Shown: positions 30,185 to 39,160 of the stretch, in pieces
How positions within the stretch are numbered: position 1 is the first letter of the stretch
How the letters are laid out: the number at the start of each line of letters is the position of its first letter
From: Rhodococcus sp. X156
Lineage (GTDB): Bacteria > Actinomycetota > Actinomycetes > Mycobacteriales > Mycobacteriaceae
Direction of reading: 5' to 3'
Length of the DNA: 64,000 nucleotides
Assembly: GCF_004006015.1 (NCBI RefSeq)
Contig: NZ_CP034766.1
Span: 2,265,001 to 2,329,000 of the forward strand
The notes under the pieces: generated by a model
Seen by the model: the letters and a program-made list of their open reading frames with translations, nothing else
The model's database searches: none
Told to the model about the DNA's origin: nothing
Translations under genes and position numbers: made by a program

Positions 30185-30529
30185 GTGACCATCGAGGCAG
30201 AAGCGGTGCGGCACGCCGCCCACCGCACGCCGGTGGCCGCGGTGCCGCCCAAGGAGATCCTCGCCGGCGCGGGCGACCTGCTGCGCGCCCTGGCCGCCCC
30301 CGTGCGCATCGCCATCGTGCTGCAGCTGCGGGAGTCGCCGCGCTCGGTGCACGAGCTGGTGGAGGCGCTCGCGTTCTCCCAGCCCCTGGTCAGCCAGCAC
30401 CTGCGGGTGCTCAAGGCGGCGGGCGTGGTGCACGGGGAGCGTGCCGGTCGCGAGGTGGTCTACAGCCTGGTGGACGAGCACCTGTCGCACATCGTGATCG
30501 ACGCCGTCGCGCACGCCGAGGAGGACTGA
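30185..30529 (+). CDS. ArsR/SmtB-family zinc-type repressor
   Basis: The 114-residue winged-helix protein has the recognition helix in AFSQPLVSQHLRVLKAAGVV. The C-terminal helix carries DEHLSHIVIDAVAHAEE, which supplies the Asp-x-His and His-x2-Glu ligands of the SmtB alpha-5 zinc site across the dimer. Such proteins release DNA when zinc is high. In M. tuberculosis the homologous Rv2358 is cotranscribed with the zinc-uptake regulator. Here the next gene starts immediately after the stop codon. GTG 30185 follows a GGAGG; TTG 30182 also reads in frame. It probably represses itself and zur through the palindrome upstream. Confidence 0.92.
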   Translation: MTIEAEAVRHAAHRTPVAAVPPKEILAGAGDLLRALAAPVRIAIVLQLRESPRSVHELVEALAFSQPLVSQHLRVLKAAGVVHGERAGREVVYSLVDEHLSHIVIDAVAHAEED

Positions 30530-30985
30530 GTGGCCGAGTCGACCAGGGGCGGCACCCGTGCGGCGGAGGTCCGCTCGCCCGAGGTGGGGGTGCGCGCCAC
30601 CAAGCAGCGCAGCGCCATCTCCAGCCTGCTTGACGCCACCGAGGAGTTCCGCTCCGCCCAGGACCTGCACGAGCAGCTGCGCCGCCGCGGCGAGGGCATC
30701 GGGCTGACCACGGTGTACCGGACGCTGCAGAGCCTGGCCGACGCCGGCTCGGTGGACGTGCTGCGCAACGACAACGGCGAGGCGGTCTACCGCCGCTGCT
30801 CCTCCGGGCACCACCACCACCTGGTCTGCCGGCACTGCGGCGCCACCGTGGAGGTGGAGGGCCCGGTGGTGGAGCGCTGGGCGCAGACGGTGGCCACCGA
30901 GCACGGGTTCAGCGACGTCAGCCACACCGTCGAGGTCTTCGGCACCTGCCGGGCCTGCGCAGAGTCCCCGGACGCCGCGGGCTAG
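30530..30985 (+). CDS. zur: Fur-family zinc uptake regulator (Zur/FurB)
   Basis: Zur represses zinc-uptake and alternative ribosomal protein genes when zinc is sufficient. The 151 residues include the winged helix (RATKQRSAISSLLDATEEF, TTVYRTLQSLADAG), the regulatory-site His cluster SSGHHHHLVCRHCGATVEVE, and two CxxC structural zinc pairs (CRHC and CRAC). GTG 30530 is directly adjacent to the ArsR stop codon (TGA-GTG), so expression is coupled. The pairing of a zinc-released ArsR with Zur links Zur level to zinc supply. Fur (iron) is less likely because of the gene pairing and the similarity to FurB. Confidence 0.9.
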   Translation: MAESTRGGTRAAEVRSPEVGVRATKQRSAISSLLDATEEFRSAQDLHEQLRRRGEGIGLTTVYRTLQSLADAGSVDVLRNDNGEAVYRRCSSGHHHHLVCRHCGATVEVEGPVVERWAQTVATEHGFSDVSHTVEVFGTCRACAESPDAAG

Positions 30986-31008
30986 CAGCGCCCCGAGGAG
31001 ACCCCGAC

Positions 31009-31410
31009 CTAGCTGGCGGCCAGCACCTCGGTGCGCGCGTGCGAGGCGGCGGAGAGCACCAGCAGCAGCAGCGTGGCCAGGGCTTCGGTGTCCAGCCCCG
31101 CGGCCGGGAAGGCGTAGCGCAGGGTCACGTCGGCGCGGTCGCCGTCGTCGAGCAGCCCCAGCGCACCGAACTGCACGTTGGCACCGGCCCGGGCCACCGC
31201 CGCGTCCAGCACCGCACTGCGGTCGAGGTCCCACGCGATGACGCAGGTGACCGACAGCACCACCAGCCCCTCGGCCAGCTCGATGGCCTGCGCCGCGCAG
31301 GGCACCTCCCCGTGCGCGAAGGCCAGTGCTCCGCTGGGGTCGACCGCCACGTCCACGTACCGCTCCAGGGCGGTGCGGGCCTCGGCGAGCAGCTCAGGGG
31401 CGGTGCTCAC
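31009..31410 (-). CDS. Conserved protein of the uppS-recO operon (Rv2360c-like, YbjN/T3SS-chaperone-like fold)
   Basis: The 133-residue product has the pattern of YbjN/type-III-chaperone-like proteins: an N-terminal helix (ELLAEARTALERYVDVAV), a strand-rich middle part (GLVVLSVTCVIAWDL) and C-terminal YAFPAAGLDTEALATLLLLV. By gene order it corresponds to Rv2360c, whose function I do not know. GTG 31410 has GGGAG 7 nt upstream. The region between uppS and this gene is a tandem duplication that repeats the start signal (31405-31470), so translation probably depends on re-initiation. No catalytic residues are evident. Confidence 0.8.
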   Translation of the reverse strand: MSTAPELLAEARTALERYVDVAVDPSGALAFAHGEVPCAAQAIELAEGLVVLSVTCVIAWDLDRSAVLDAAVARAGANVQFGALGLLDDGDRADVTLRYAFPAAGLDTEALATLLLLVLSAASHARTEVLAAS

Positions 31411-31470
31411 TGCGCGACTCCCGTCGCGGCGCTCACTGCGCGACTCCCGTCGCGGTGCTCACTGCGGCTC
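31405..31470 (-). repeat. 2.5 copies of a 26-bp tandem repeat creating two mini-ORFs
   Basis: Unit 1 is 31405-31430, unit 2 31431-31456, differing at one base, with a partial third at 31457-31466. On the minus strand each unit carries GGGAG, 7 nt, GTGA. This yields two 9-residue ORFs, MSTATGVAQ (31462-31433) and MSAATGVAQ (31436-31407), in a chain where each GTG overlaps the preceding stop: uppS, mini-ORF 1, mini-ORF 2, then the gene at 31410. Confidence 0.85.
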
Positions 31471-32289
31471 CTGTGGCGCCCGCTCGGGCACCCCGCCGAA
31501 GCGTCGGTCGCGGGAGGCGTACTCCACGCACGCCGCCCACAGGTCGCGGCGGTCGAAGTCCGGGAACAGGGTGTGCTGAAAGACCATCTCCGCGTACGCC
31601 GACTGCCACAGCAGGAAGTTGGAGGTGCGCAGCTCGCCGGAGGGCCGCAGGAACAGGTCCACGTCGGGCATGTCCGGCTCGTCGAGGTGGCGGGCGAGCA
31701 TCTTCTCGTCCACCTTCTCCGGGTTGATCTCCCCGGCGGCGACCCGGCGGGCGATCTCCCGGGCGGCGTCGGCGATCTCCGCCCGCCCGCCGTAGTTCAC
31801 GCACATGGTCAGGGTGAGCACGGAGTTGCCCGCGGTGAGCTGCTCGGCGGTCTCCAGCTCGTTGATCACGCTGCGCCACAACCGAGGCCGCCGACCGGCC
31901 CAGCGCACCCGCACGCCCATCTCGTTCATCTCGTCGCGGCGCCGGCGGATGACGTCGCGGTTGAAGCCCATCAGGAAGCGCACCTCCTCGGGGCTGCGCT
32001 TCCAGTTCTCGGTGGAGAAGGCGTACACCGACAACCACTCCACGCCCAGCTCGATGGCACCGCTCACCACGTCCATCAGCACGGCCTCGCCGCGCTCGTG
32101 CCCGGCGGTGCGGGGCAGCCCGCGCTCCTGGGCCCAGCGGCCGTTTCCGTCCATCACCAGGGCGACGTGGCGGGGCACCAGCTCCGGCTGCAGCAGCGGG
32201 GGCAGGGCGCCGGAGGGGTGCGGATCTGGCGGACGGACCGTCCGCTCAGACGCGGTGCGCAGACGTCGGCGTGGGATCACGGTGCCCAT
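31459..32289 (-). CDS. uppS: Z-type isoprenyl diphosphate synthase (decaprenyl/undecaprenyl)
   Basis: The enzyme adds isopentenyl units in cis to make the polyprenyl diphosphate carrier for wall synthesis. The 276 residues include the active-site start [18 protein letters not shown], the text [31 protein letters not shown] and the IPP-binding region [18 protein letters not shown]. Similarity to Rv2361c, a decaprenyl diphosphate synthase, is extensive. ATG 32289 lies inside recO, a 44-bp overlap; GTG 32283 is an alternative. The stop codon is the first of a row of GTGA junctions leading to the next gene. The product length (C50 or C55) cannot be read from the sequence. Confidence 0.94.
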   Translation of the reverse strand: MGTVIPRRRLRTASERTVRPPDPHPSGALPPLLQPELVPRHVALVMDGNGRWAQERGLPRTAGHERGEAVLMDVVSGAIELGVEWLSVYAFSTENWKRSPEEVRFLMGFNRDVIRRRRDEMNEMGVRVRWAGRRPRLWRSVINELETAEQLTAGNSVLTLTMCVNYGGRAEIADAAREIARRVAAGEINPEKVDEKMLARHLDEPDMPDVDLFLRPSGELRTSNFLLWQSAYAEMVFQHTLFPDFDRRDLWAACVEYASRDRRFGGVPERAPQEPQ

Positions 32290-33085
32290 CCTGCCGGAGG
32301 GTGTCTGGGGTGTCGGTCTCCGGACCGGCCACCGGGGCGGGCGCGTGGTGCGGACGGCTGCGCTCGATCAGCGGCAGGGTGCGCAGCTGGCGCTCCAGGT
32401 GCCACTGCAGGTGCGCGGCCACCAGCCCGCTGGCCTGGCGGCGGACGCTGCTGGTGACGTCCTCGGTGGTCGACCACTGCCCGTGCAGCAGGGCCAGCAT
32501 CAGCTCGATCACCTCGGGGCTCGGGGTGGCCGAGCCGGCCGGGCGGCAGTGCACGCAGACCGCACCGCCGGCGGCCACGTGGAAGGCCCGGTGTGGTCCG
32601 GGGGCTGCGCAGCGCGCGCACTCCGCCAGCGCCGGTGCCCAGCCCGCGAACGCCATGGCCCGCAGCAGGAAGGCGTCGAGCACCAGCTCCGGAGCACGGT
32701 CACCGGCGGCCAGCGCGCGCAGGGCGCCGACGGTGAGCAGGTGCAGCCGCAGCACCGGCGTGCGCTCCTCGCTGGCCAGCCGCTCCGCGGTCTCCAGCAC
32801 GGCGCAGCCGGTGGTGTAGCGGGTGTAGTCGGCGGCCAGCGGGCTGCTGAAGGCGTCCAGGGTCTGCACCTGGGTGATGATGTCGAGGTTGCGGCCGGGG
32901 TAGAGCTGCACGTCGATGTGCTCGAAGGGCTCCAGACGGGCGCCGAACTTCGACCGGGTGCGGCGGATGCCCTTGGCCACCCCGCGGACCACGCCGTGCT
33001 GGCGGGTGAGCAGGGTGATGATGCGGTCGGCCTCCCCCAGCTTGTGCTGCCGGAGCACCACCGCGTTGTCTCGGTAGAGCCTCAC
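32246..33085 (-). CDS. recO: DNA repair protein RecO
   Basis: RecO, with RecR, loads RecA on SSB-coated DNA in gap repair. The 279 residues have the N-terminal OB-fold ([20 protein letters not shown], then [20 protein letters not shown]), the helical middle and a zinc site formed by [25 protein letters not shown]. The C-terminal tail is long and Pro/His-rich, beyond the usual end. GTG 33085 has no strong SD. It overlaps uppS by 44 bp, so the C-terminal tail may exist partly because of the overlap. As in M. tuberculosis the order is recO, uppS, Rv2360c-like. Confidence 0.93.
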   Translation of the reverse strand: MRLYRDNAVVLRQHKLGEADRIITLLTRQHGVVRGVAKGIRRTRSKFGARLEPFEHIDVQLYPGRNLDIITQVQTLDAFSSPLAADYTRYTTGCAVLETAERLASEERTPVLRLHLLTVGALRALAAGDRAPELVLDAFLLRAMAFAGWAPALAECARCAAPGPHRAFHVAAGGAVCVHCRPAGSATPSPEVIELMLALLHGQWSTTEDVTSSVRRQASGLVAAHLQWHLERQLRTLPLIERSRPHHAPAPVAGPETDTPDTLRQDGHRDPTPTSAHRV

Positions 33086-33125
33086 GCTGCCATCGTCGCA
33101 CTCCGGCCGTCGCGCTTCACCATCG

Positions 33126-33566
33126 CTAGACCTGCAGCCCGGTGAACGGCGCCCACGGCAGGTTGCGCACCACGAACCAGGTCAGCGTGACCACCAGCGC
33201 CACCCTGGGCGCCCAGCTGACGTGCTGCCAGGAGCGCACCAGGTGGCCACGGCGCAGGCTCAGCACCCAGGCGCCCCACGCCCACACCATCATTGCCACC
33301 GCCACCAGGGCGACAGCGTTGTACCGCAGCGCACCCGTGACGTCACCGTGCAACAGCGTGTAGACCATCCGCATGCCGCCGCAGCCGGGGCAGGTGAGGC
33401 CCAGCAGCGCGTTGGTCGGGCACACCGGCAGCACGCCACCCGGCGTGGTGGGGTCGGCAAGCCACAGCAGTGCGCACCCGGCCGCGGCGGCCGCCGCCGC
33501 ACCGGCCGGCGCGAGCCAGCGGGAGCGGTCGGCCGGCGGGGCCGAGAACGGGTGCGCGGTGCTCAC
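33126..33566 (-). CDS. DUF2752 membrane protein
   Basis: The 146-residue protein has three or four hydrophobic segments and the DUF2752 signature LTCPGCGGMRMVYTLLHGDV with the CPGCG pair, followed by LRYNAVALVAVAMMVWAWG. The Cys pair may bind metal or form a disulfide. GTG 33566 is the start. Family function is unknown. It is inserted between recO and era-linked genes with two other small membrane proteins, a cluster that is absent from the M. tuberculosis order I recall (which has amiA2 here). Confidence 0.82.
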   Translation of the reverse strand: MSTAHPFSAPPADRSRWLAPAGAAAAAAAGCALLWLADPTTPGGVLPVCPTNALLGLTCPGCGGMRMVYTLLHGDVTGALRYNAVALVAVAMMVWAWGAWVLSLRRGHLVRSWQHVSWAPRVALVVTLTWFVVRNLPWAPFTGLQV

Positions 33567-33648
33567 GGCATTGCCTCCGGTGGTGCTGCGACTGACCGGA
33601 CCAATCTAGCGAGCGGCCCCGACAGCGTTGGTGCCGTCGACGCGCTGC

Positions 33649-34056
33649 CTAGCTGCTGGTGTCGGTGTCCAGCTCAAAGCTGGCGAAACCGGCGGCGATC
33701 CCGATGACGTACAACACCAGGAACCCAACGGTGGTGCAGGCCGCGTAGATGGCGAACTTCTTGGCCTGGTCGGCCGACGCCCGGGCGGCGTCGTGCTGGC
33801 CCTGCGCCCACAGCGAGCTGACCTGGGTCGCCTTGACGATCGAGACGACGCCCAGCGGCAGGCAGCAGAACACGGTGGACAGGATCGCCCACACCAGGTG
33901 GTTGTCCGGCGCCGCCATCGGCGCCCCGTACCCGCCCTGGCCGGAGCCGCCCTGACCGTAGCCACCCTGGTCATAGCCACCCTGGCCGTAGCCGGGCTGG
34001 CCCTGCCCGTGCTGCTCCTTGTCCCAGCCTGAGCCCGGTCCGTTGGACGTGGTCAT
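33649..34056 (-). CDS. CD225/dispanin family membrane protein with Gly-Gln-Tyr repeats
   Basis: ATG 34056 follows GGGGGGAA and gives 135 residues. Residues 10-45 form a low-complexity stretch of GQGGYDQGGYGQGGSGQGGY type repeats, followed by the CD225 core: NHLVWAILSTVFCCLPLGVV, SIVKATQVSSLWAQGQ and DAARASADQAKKFAIYA, then a second helix (GFLVLYVIGIAAGF). This is the bacterial version of the interferon-induced transmembrane fold, with an intramembrane helix and one full membrane helix. The double Cys (FCC) is a likely acylation-type position in eukaryotic relatives; in bacteria this is untested. Role unknown. Confidence 0.8.
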   Translation of the reverse strand: MTTSNGPGSGWDKEQHGQGQPGYGQGGYDQGGYGQGGSGQGGYGAPMAAPDNHLVWAILSTVFCCLPLGVVSIVKATQVSSLWAQGQHDAARASADQAKKFAIYAACTTVGFLVLYVIGIAAGFASFELDTDTSS

Positions 34057-34142
34057 CGCTTCCCCCCCAGCGCGCGGTGGTCGCCCTCGGCGACCGGTCA
34101 CCGAAAGTTACTGTGCCGCAACGTCGGTGGCAACCCCCGGGG

Positions 34143-34682
34143 TCAGTACCGCTGCGGGCTGAAGTACGCCTTGGCGGCGGGTCGGTACATGAGCACGATG
34201 GCCGCGACCACGACCACCGCGGACACCAGGTTGACCACCGCGGCCAGGCCCGAGCCCTGGCTCAGGCTGAACACCGAGGACAGCACCCCGACGACGCCGA
34301 GCACCGTGAGCACGATGCGCGCCCAGTTGCGCCCGGCCCGCATCTTGAACACGAACAGCAGCTGCAGGGCCAGGATGATCAGCCCGATCACCGCGATCGA
34401 CACCACGGTGGCGTTGACGACGGCGTCCACGTCAGCCGGTGCACTGCCCTCCGCGATCAGGTCCTGCTTGAGCTTGTCCCGGTCGGTGGCCAGCAGCCCG
34501 ACGACGGTGCCGATCAGCCCGATCACGATGCTGGCCAGCCAGAGCTTCCACGCCTTGTCCACGTCGGCGGGCACGGTGCGGGGCTGCTGCCCGGGGTCGT
34601 TGCTGCCCGGCATCGGCCCGAGGTTGCCGGGGCCACCCGGGTAGGCAGGGGTGCCGGAGGGATGCTGCGGGCCGTCGGTCAT
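34143..34682 (-). CDS. Four-helix membrane protein, hypothetical
   Basis: The 179 residues start with a Pro/Gly-rich cytoplasmic tail and then have four hydrophobic segments: WLASIVIGLIGTVVGLLA, VVSIAVIGLIILALQLLFVF, ARIVLTVLGVVGVLSSVFSL and VVNLVSAVVVVAAIVLMY. ATG 34682 follows GGAGA. The pattern KMRAGRNWARIVLTVLG is common in small actinobacterial membrane proteins with no assigned role. It follows era in the direction of transcription and precedes the CD225 protein, whose Gly/Pro-rich start and C-terminal membrane part it resembles in layout. Confidence 0.7.
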   Translation of the reverse strand: MTDGPQHPSGTPAYPGGPGNLGPMPGSNDPGQQPRTVPADVDKAWKLWLASIVIGLIGTVVGLLATDRDKLKQDLIAEGSAPADVDAVVNATVVSIAVIGLIILALQLLFVFKMRAGRNWARIVLTVLGVVGVLSSVFSLSQGSGLAAVVNLVSAVVVVAAIVLMYRPAAKAYFSPQRY

Positions 34683-34772
34683 GAGGGTCTCCAGGGGACG
34701 CAGGGAAAGGAGGACACCCCGAAACTACCCAGGAGAACCGGACATCGGGCCCAACGACGTCCCACGGCGTGG

Positions 34773-35693
34773 CTAGAACCCCAGCTTGCCCATCTGCTTG
34801 GGGTCGCGCTGCCAGTCCTTGGCCAGCTTGACGTGCAGGTCGAGGTAGATGCGGACACCAAACATGTTCTCGATCTGCTGGCGGGCCTCGGTGCCCACGT
34901 CGCGCAGCCGCGAGCCGCCCTTGCCGATGACGATGGACTTCTGGCTCTGGCGCTCCACGTACAGCAGCGCCCGCAGGTCCCACAGGTCCTTGCTGCCCTC
35001 GCGCGGGGCGAACTCGTCGATCACCACGGCCAGGCTGTGCGGCAGCTCGTCGCCGAGGCCTTCCAGCGCGGCCTCGCGGATCAGCTCGGCCATCATCTTC
35101 TGGTCGGACTCGTCGGTGATCTCGTCCTCGGGGTAGAGCTTGGGCCCCTCGGGCAGGTGCGCGGCCAGCACGTCGGCCAGCACGTTCACCTGCTCGTCCT
35201 TGACCGCGGAGACCGGTACCACCTCGGCCTCCTCGCCCAGCAGCGCCGACACCGCCATCAGCTGCTGCATCACCTGCTGCCGGCCCACCTTGTCGATCTT
35301 GGTGACCACGCCGACCACCGGCACCCGCGGGGCGACGTGGCGCAGCTGCTGCAGGATCCAGCGGTCGCCGGGGCCGATCTTCTCGTCGGCGGGGATGCAC
35401 AGCCCGATGACGTCGACCTCGGAGTAGGTGTCCTTGACCAGGTCGTTGAGCCGCTGGCCGAGCAGCGTGCGCGGGCGGTGCAGCCCCGGGGTGTCCACCA
35501 GCACCAGCTGCGCCTCGGGGCGGTGGATGATGCCGCGGATGGTGTGCCGGGTGGTCTGCGGCCGGCTGGAGGTGATGGCCACCTTGGTGCCCACCAGAGC
35601 GTTGGTGAGGGTGGACTTGCCGGTGTTGGGCCGGCCCACCAGGCAGGCGAAGCCCGACCGGTGCGGCGCCACGGACTGCTCGGTGTCAGGCAC
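34773..35693 (-). CDS. era: GTPase Era
   Basis: Era binds 16S rRNA near its 3' end and helps 30S assembly. All GTPase motifs are present in 306 residues: G1 GRPNTGKST, G2 in RHTIRGI, G3 DTPG, G4 TKIDK and G5 SAV. The KH domain is recognised by VIGKGGSRLRDVGTEARQQI. GTG 35693 overlaps the preceding gene by 8 bp. It belongs to the coupled chain phoH, ybeY, CNNM, CDA-like, era, which brings together RNA and ribosome maturation factors. Confidence 0.97.
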   Translation of the reverse strand: MPDTEQSVAPHRSGFACLVGRPNTGKSTLTNALVGTKVAITSSRPQTTRHTIRGIIHRPEAQLVLVDTPGLHRPRTLLGQRLNDLVKDTYSEVDVIGLCIPADEKIGPGDRWILQQLRHVAPRVPVVGVVTKIDKVGRQQVMQQLMAVSALLGEEAEVVPVSAVKDEQVNVLADVLAAHLPEGPKLYPEDEITDESDQKMMAELIREAALEGLGDELPHSLAVVIDEFAPREGSKDLWDLRALLYVERQSQKSIVIGKGGSRLRDVGTEARQQIENMFGVRIYLDLHVKLAKDWQRDPKQMGKLGF

Positions 35694-36033
35694 CGGTGAC
35701 CTCCTGGACGGTGCCGGTGCGGTCGGCGCGCAGCAGCAGCGCCTTCGGCGACAGGTCGCGCACCGCCTGGGCGCCGTCGGGGTCGAGCACGTCGGCGCCG
35801 GTGACCACCGCGGCCGCCTCCAGCCCGTCCACCCCGCTGGCCACCGCGGCGGCGACCGCGGCCTGCAGGGCGGTCAGCGACAGCGACGGCAGCGCCACGG
35901 TGGACGCGGCGTAGGTGCGCCCGTCGGTGTCGCGCACGGCGGCACCCTCGGCGGCACCGGTGCGGCCCATCGAGGAGCGGGCCAGCGTCACCAGCTTGGC
36001 GTCGTCGGGGTCGATCGGGCCGTGCTCAGCCAC
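35686..36033 (-). CDS. Cytidine-deaminase-like protein lacking catalytic residues
   Basis: The 115-residue protein aligns in pattern with the N-terminal half of cytidine deaminases ([21 protein letters not shown], then [20 protein letters not shown]). It has neither the HAE motif nor the zinc-binding PCxxC, so it should not deaminate. It corresponds by position to Rv2365c in M. tuberculosis. GTG 36033 overlaps the upstream stop and the gene overlaps era, so it is translated in a strict chain. A structural or regulatory role beside Era is possible but unproved. Confidence 0.78.
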   Translation of the reverse strand: MAEHGPIDPDDAKLVTLARSSMGRTGAAEGAAVRDTDGRTYAASTVALPSLSLTALQAAVAAAVASGVDGLEAAAVVTGADVLDPDGAQAVRDLSPKALLLRADRTGTVQEVTGA

Positions 36034-37405
36034 CGTAGGGGCTCCTGTCCTCTGCTGACGTCAGCTCCGGGGTTCGGTCGGAGCCGTCTGACCTGTCTGG
36101 GTGTAGTCGATCTGGGTGGTGCTCGCCGCCGTCGTCCGGCTGGTCGCGGCGCACCACGACGGTGCCCACCCGCACCCGCCCACGGATCTCCGGGCCGGCC
36201 TCCGCGCGCAGCACCAGCCCGTGGGTGGTGACCTCGGAGCCGGGCAGCGGCACGCGGCCGAGCACCTGCCCGAGCAGCCCGCCCACCGACTCCACGTCCT
36301 CGGCGGGCAGCTCGATGCCGAACACCTCGCCCAGGTCCTCCACCGACAGCCGCGCGGAGACCCGCACCGCACCGTCGTCGAGGTACTCCACCGGGGGGCG
36401 CTCGTCGGTGTCGTACTCGTCGGCGATCTCCCCGACGATCTCCTCCAGGATGTCCTCGATGGTGATCAGCCCGGCGACGCCGCCGTACTCGTCCACCAGG
36501 ATGGCCATGTGGTGGCGGCCCAGCTGCATGTCGCTGAGCAGCTCGTCCACCGTCTTGGAGTCGGGGACGAACACCGCCTCGCGCATCAGCTCGCGCACCG
36601 GCTCGCCGCGCTCGCCATCGCGCAGGGTGAACGAGCGCTGCACCAGGTCCTTGAGGAAGACGATGCCGAGCACGTCGTCGGGGCCCTCGCCCACCACCGG
36701 GATGCGGGAGTGGCCGCTGCGCACGGCCAGGGACATGGCCTGGCGCATGGTCTTGTCCTGCTCGATCCAGATCATGTCCGTGCGCGGGACCATCACCTCG
36801 CGGGCGATGGTGTCGCCGAGGTCGAAGACGGACTGGATCATCCGTCGCTCCCCCGCGTCCACCACGCCACCCTGCTGCGCCATGTCCACGAGCTCGCGCA
36901 GCTCCACCTCGGAGGAGAACGGGCCCTGGCGGAAGCCGCGGCCGGGGGTGATGGCGTTGCCGACCAGGATCAGCAGCTTGCTCAACGGGTCGAGCACCGT
37001 GCCGAAGATCTTCAGCGGGGCCGCGGCCACCAGGCCGATGCGGTAGGCGTGCTGGCGGCCCAGGGTGCGGGGGCCGACGCCGATCACCACGTAGCTGACC
37101 ACGGCCATCACCGCGGCGGCGATGAGCACGGCGAGGGCGGTGGACACCCAGCTGGCCACCGCGACGGCCACCAGCACGGTGGCGGTGGCCTCGCAGGCCA
37201 CCCGCAGCAGCACCAGCAGGTTGACGTAGCGCGGGCGGTCGCCGACCACCTCGAGCAGCTTGGGGGCACCGGGGCGCTCGTTGCGGGCCAGCTCGGCCAC
37301 CTGCGCGTGCGAGACGGTGCTCAGGGCGGCGTCCAGCGCGGCGAAGAGGCCGGCGAGCGGGACGAGCACGATGGCGGCGAGGAGCATGGCAAGCGATCCG
37401 CTCAC
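36026..37405 (-). CDS. CNNM/CorC-type membrane protein with CBS domains
   Basis: Members of this group transport Mg2+ or regulate such transport. The 459 residues have an N-terminal CNNM domain with about four membrane segments ([40 protein letters not shown]), a paired CBS region ([37 protein letters not shown] and [20 protein letters not shown]) and a C-terminal CorC_HlyC domain ([19 protein letters not shown]). The charged tail is disordered. GTG 37405 overlaps the ybeY stop. It matches Rv2366c in position and architecture. The neighbouring genes are ribosome-linked, and Mg2+ is a plausible connection. Confidence 0.92.
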   Translation of the reverse strand: MSGSLAMLLAAIVLVPLAGLFAALDAALSTVSHAQVAELARNERPGAPKLLEVVGDRPRYVNLLVLLRVACEATATVLVAVAVASWVSTALAVLIAAAVMAVVSYVVIGVGPRTLGRQHAYRIGLVAAAPLKIFGTVLDPLSKLLILVGNAITPGRGFRQGPFSSEVELRELVDMAQQGGVVDAGERRMIQSVFDLGDTIAREVMVPRTDMIWIEQDKTMRQAMSLAVRSGHSRIPVVGEGPDDVLGIVFLKDLVQRSFTLRDGERGEPVRELMREAVFVPDSKTVDELLSDMQLGRHHMAILVDEYGGVAGLITIEDILEEIVGEIADEYDTDERPPVEYLDDGAVRVSARLSVEDLGEVFGIELPAEDVESVGGLLGQVLGRVPLPGSEVTTHGLVLRAEAGPEIRGRVRVGTVVVRRDQPDDGGEHHPDRLHPDRSDGSDRTPELTSAEDRSPYGG

Positions 37406-37946
37406 CGGGCGCGGCCTCCATCGTCGTCCAGCCCCACGGTGCCCAGCAGCCGCTGGTCGGCGGCGTCGAGCACCGCTTGCCGGGCCGCGCGCCGGCGGTC
37501 GGTGTGGAAGTCGGCCAGCAGGCGGTCCTGCAGGCCGAACATCTCGCGCTTCTCCTCGGGCTCGGCGTGGTCGTAGCCCAGCAGGTGCAGCACCCCGTGC
37601 ACGGTGAGCATCCGCAGCTCCTCGGCCAGGGTCTTGCCGGCCTGCTCCGCCTGGTCGGCGGCGAAAGCCGGGCAGAGCACGATGTCACCGAGCATGGACG
37701 GGCCAGGGTCGGCCGCGTCGGGCCGACCGCCGGGGCGCATCTCGTCCATCGGGAAGGACATCACGTCGGTGGGGCCGGGCAGGTCCATCCACTGCTCGTG
37801 CAGGGTGGCCATGGAGGCGTTGTCCACCAGCACCATGGACAGCTCGGCGGCGGGATGCACCTGCATGCGCTCCAGCGCGAAGCCGGCGACGGCGACCAGG
37901 TCGGCCTCGTCCACCTCGACGCCGGACTCGTTGGCGATCTCGATGC

Positions 37947-37950
<4 letters not shown>
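37402..37950 (-). CDS. ybeY: Endoribonuclease YbeY (16S rRNA maturation)
   Basis: YbeY is a zinc metalloprotein needed for 16S rRNA 3'-end processing and ribosome quality control. The zinc motif [11 protein letters not shown] is intact in the 182-residue protein, with the usual [11 protein letters not shown] upstream. The C-terminus is extended past the motif by about 50 residues rich in Asp and Arg. ATG 37950 overlaps the phoH stop as ATGA. The order phoH, ybeY, CNNM protein, era is widely conserved in bacteria. Confidence 0.96.
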
Positions 37951-38969
<1,019 letters not shown>

Positions 38970-39128
38970 TACCTCCTCATTCTATCCGGCTGTCCCGATG
39001 GTGACGGGGTGTCCACGCACCGGTGACCGGAAAGGGCAAGCCTACGGCGCGGACGGCGCGATCTCGCGCTGCCCTTGGGACAACAGCCCGCAGGCCGCGC
39101 GTGTTCCGGCCCACCCGGGCGAGCCCGC

Positions 39129-39160
39129 CTAGGCGAACCGGCAAGCCTGGCTAGGCGAAC
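39129..39160 (-). repeat. Duplicated 3' end of rsmE including stop codon
   Basis: The 10-bp text CTAGGCGAAC occurs at 39129-39138 and 39151-39160, 22 bp apart. On the minus strand both read GTTCGCCTAG, the last two codons of rsmE (Phe, Ala) plus TAG. Confidence 0.7.
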
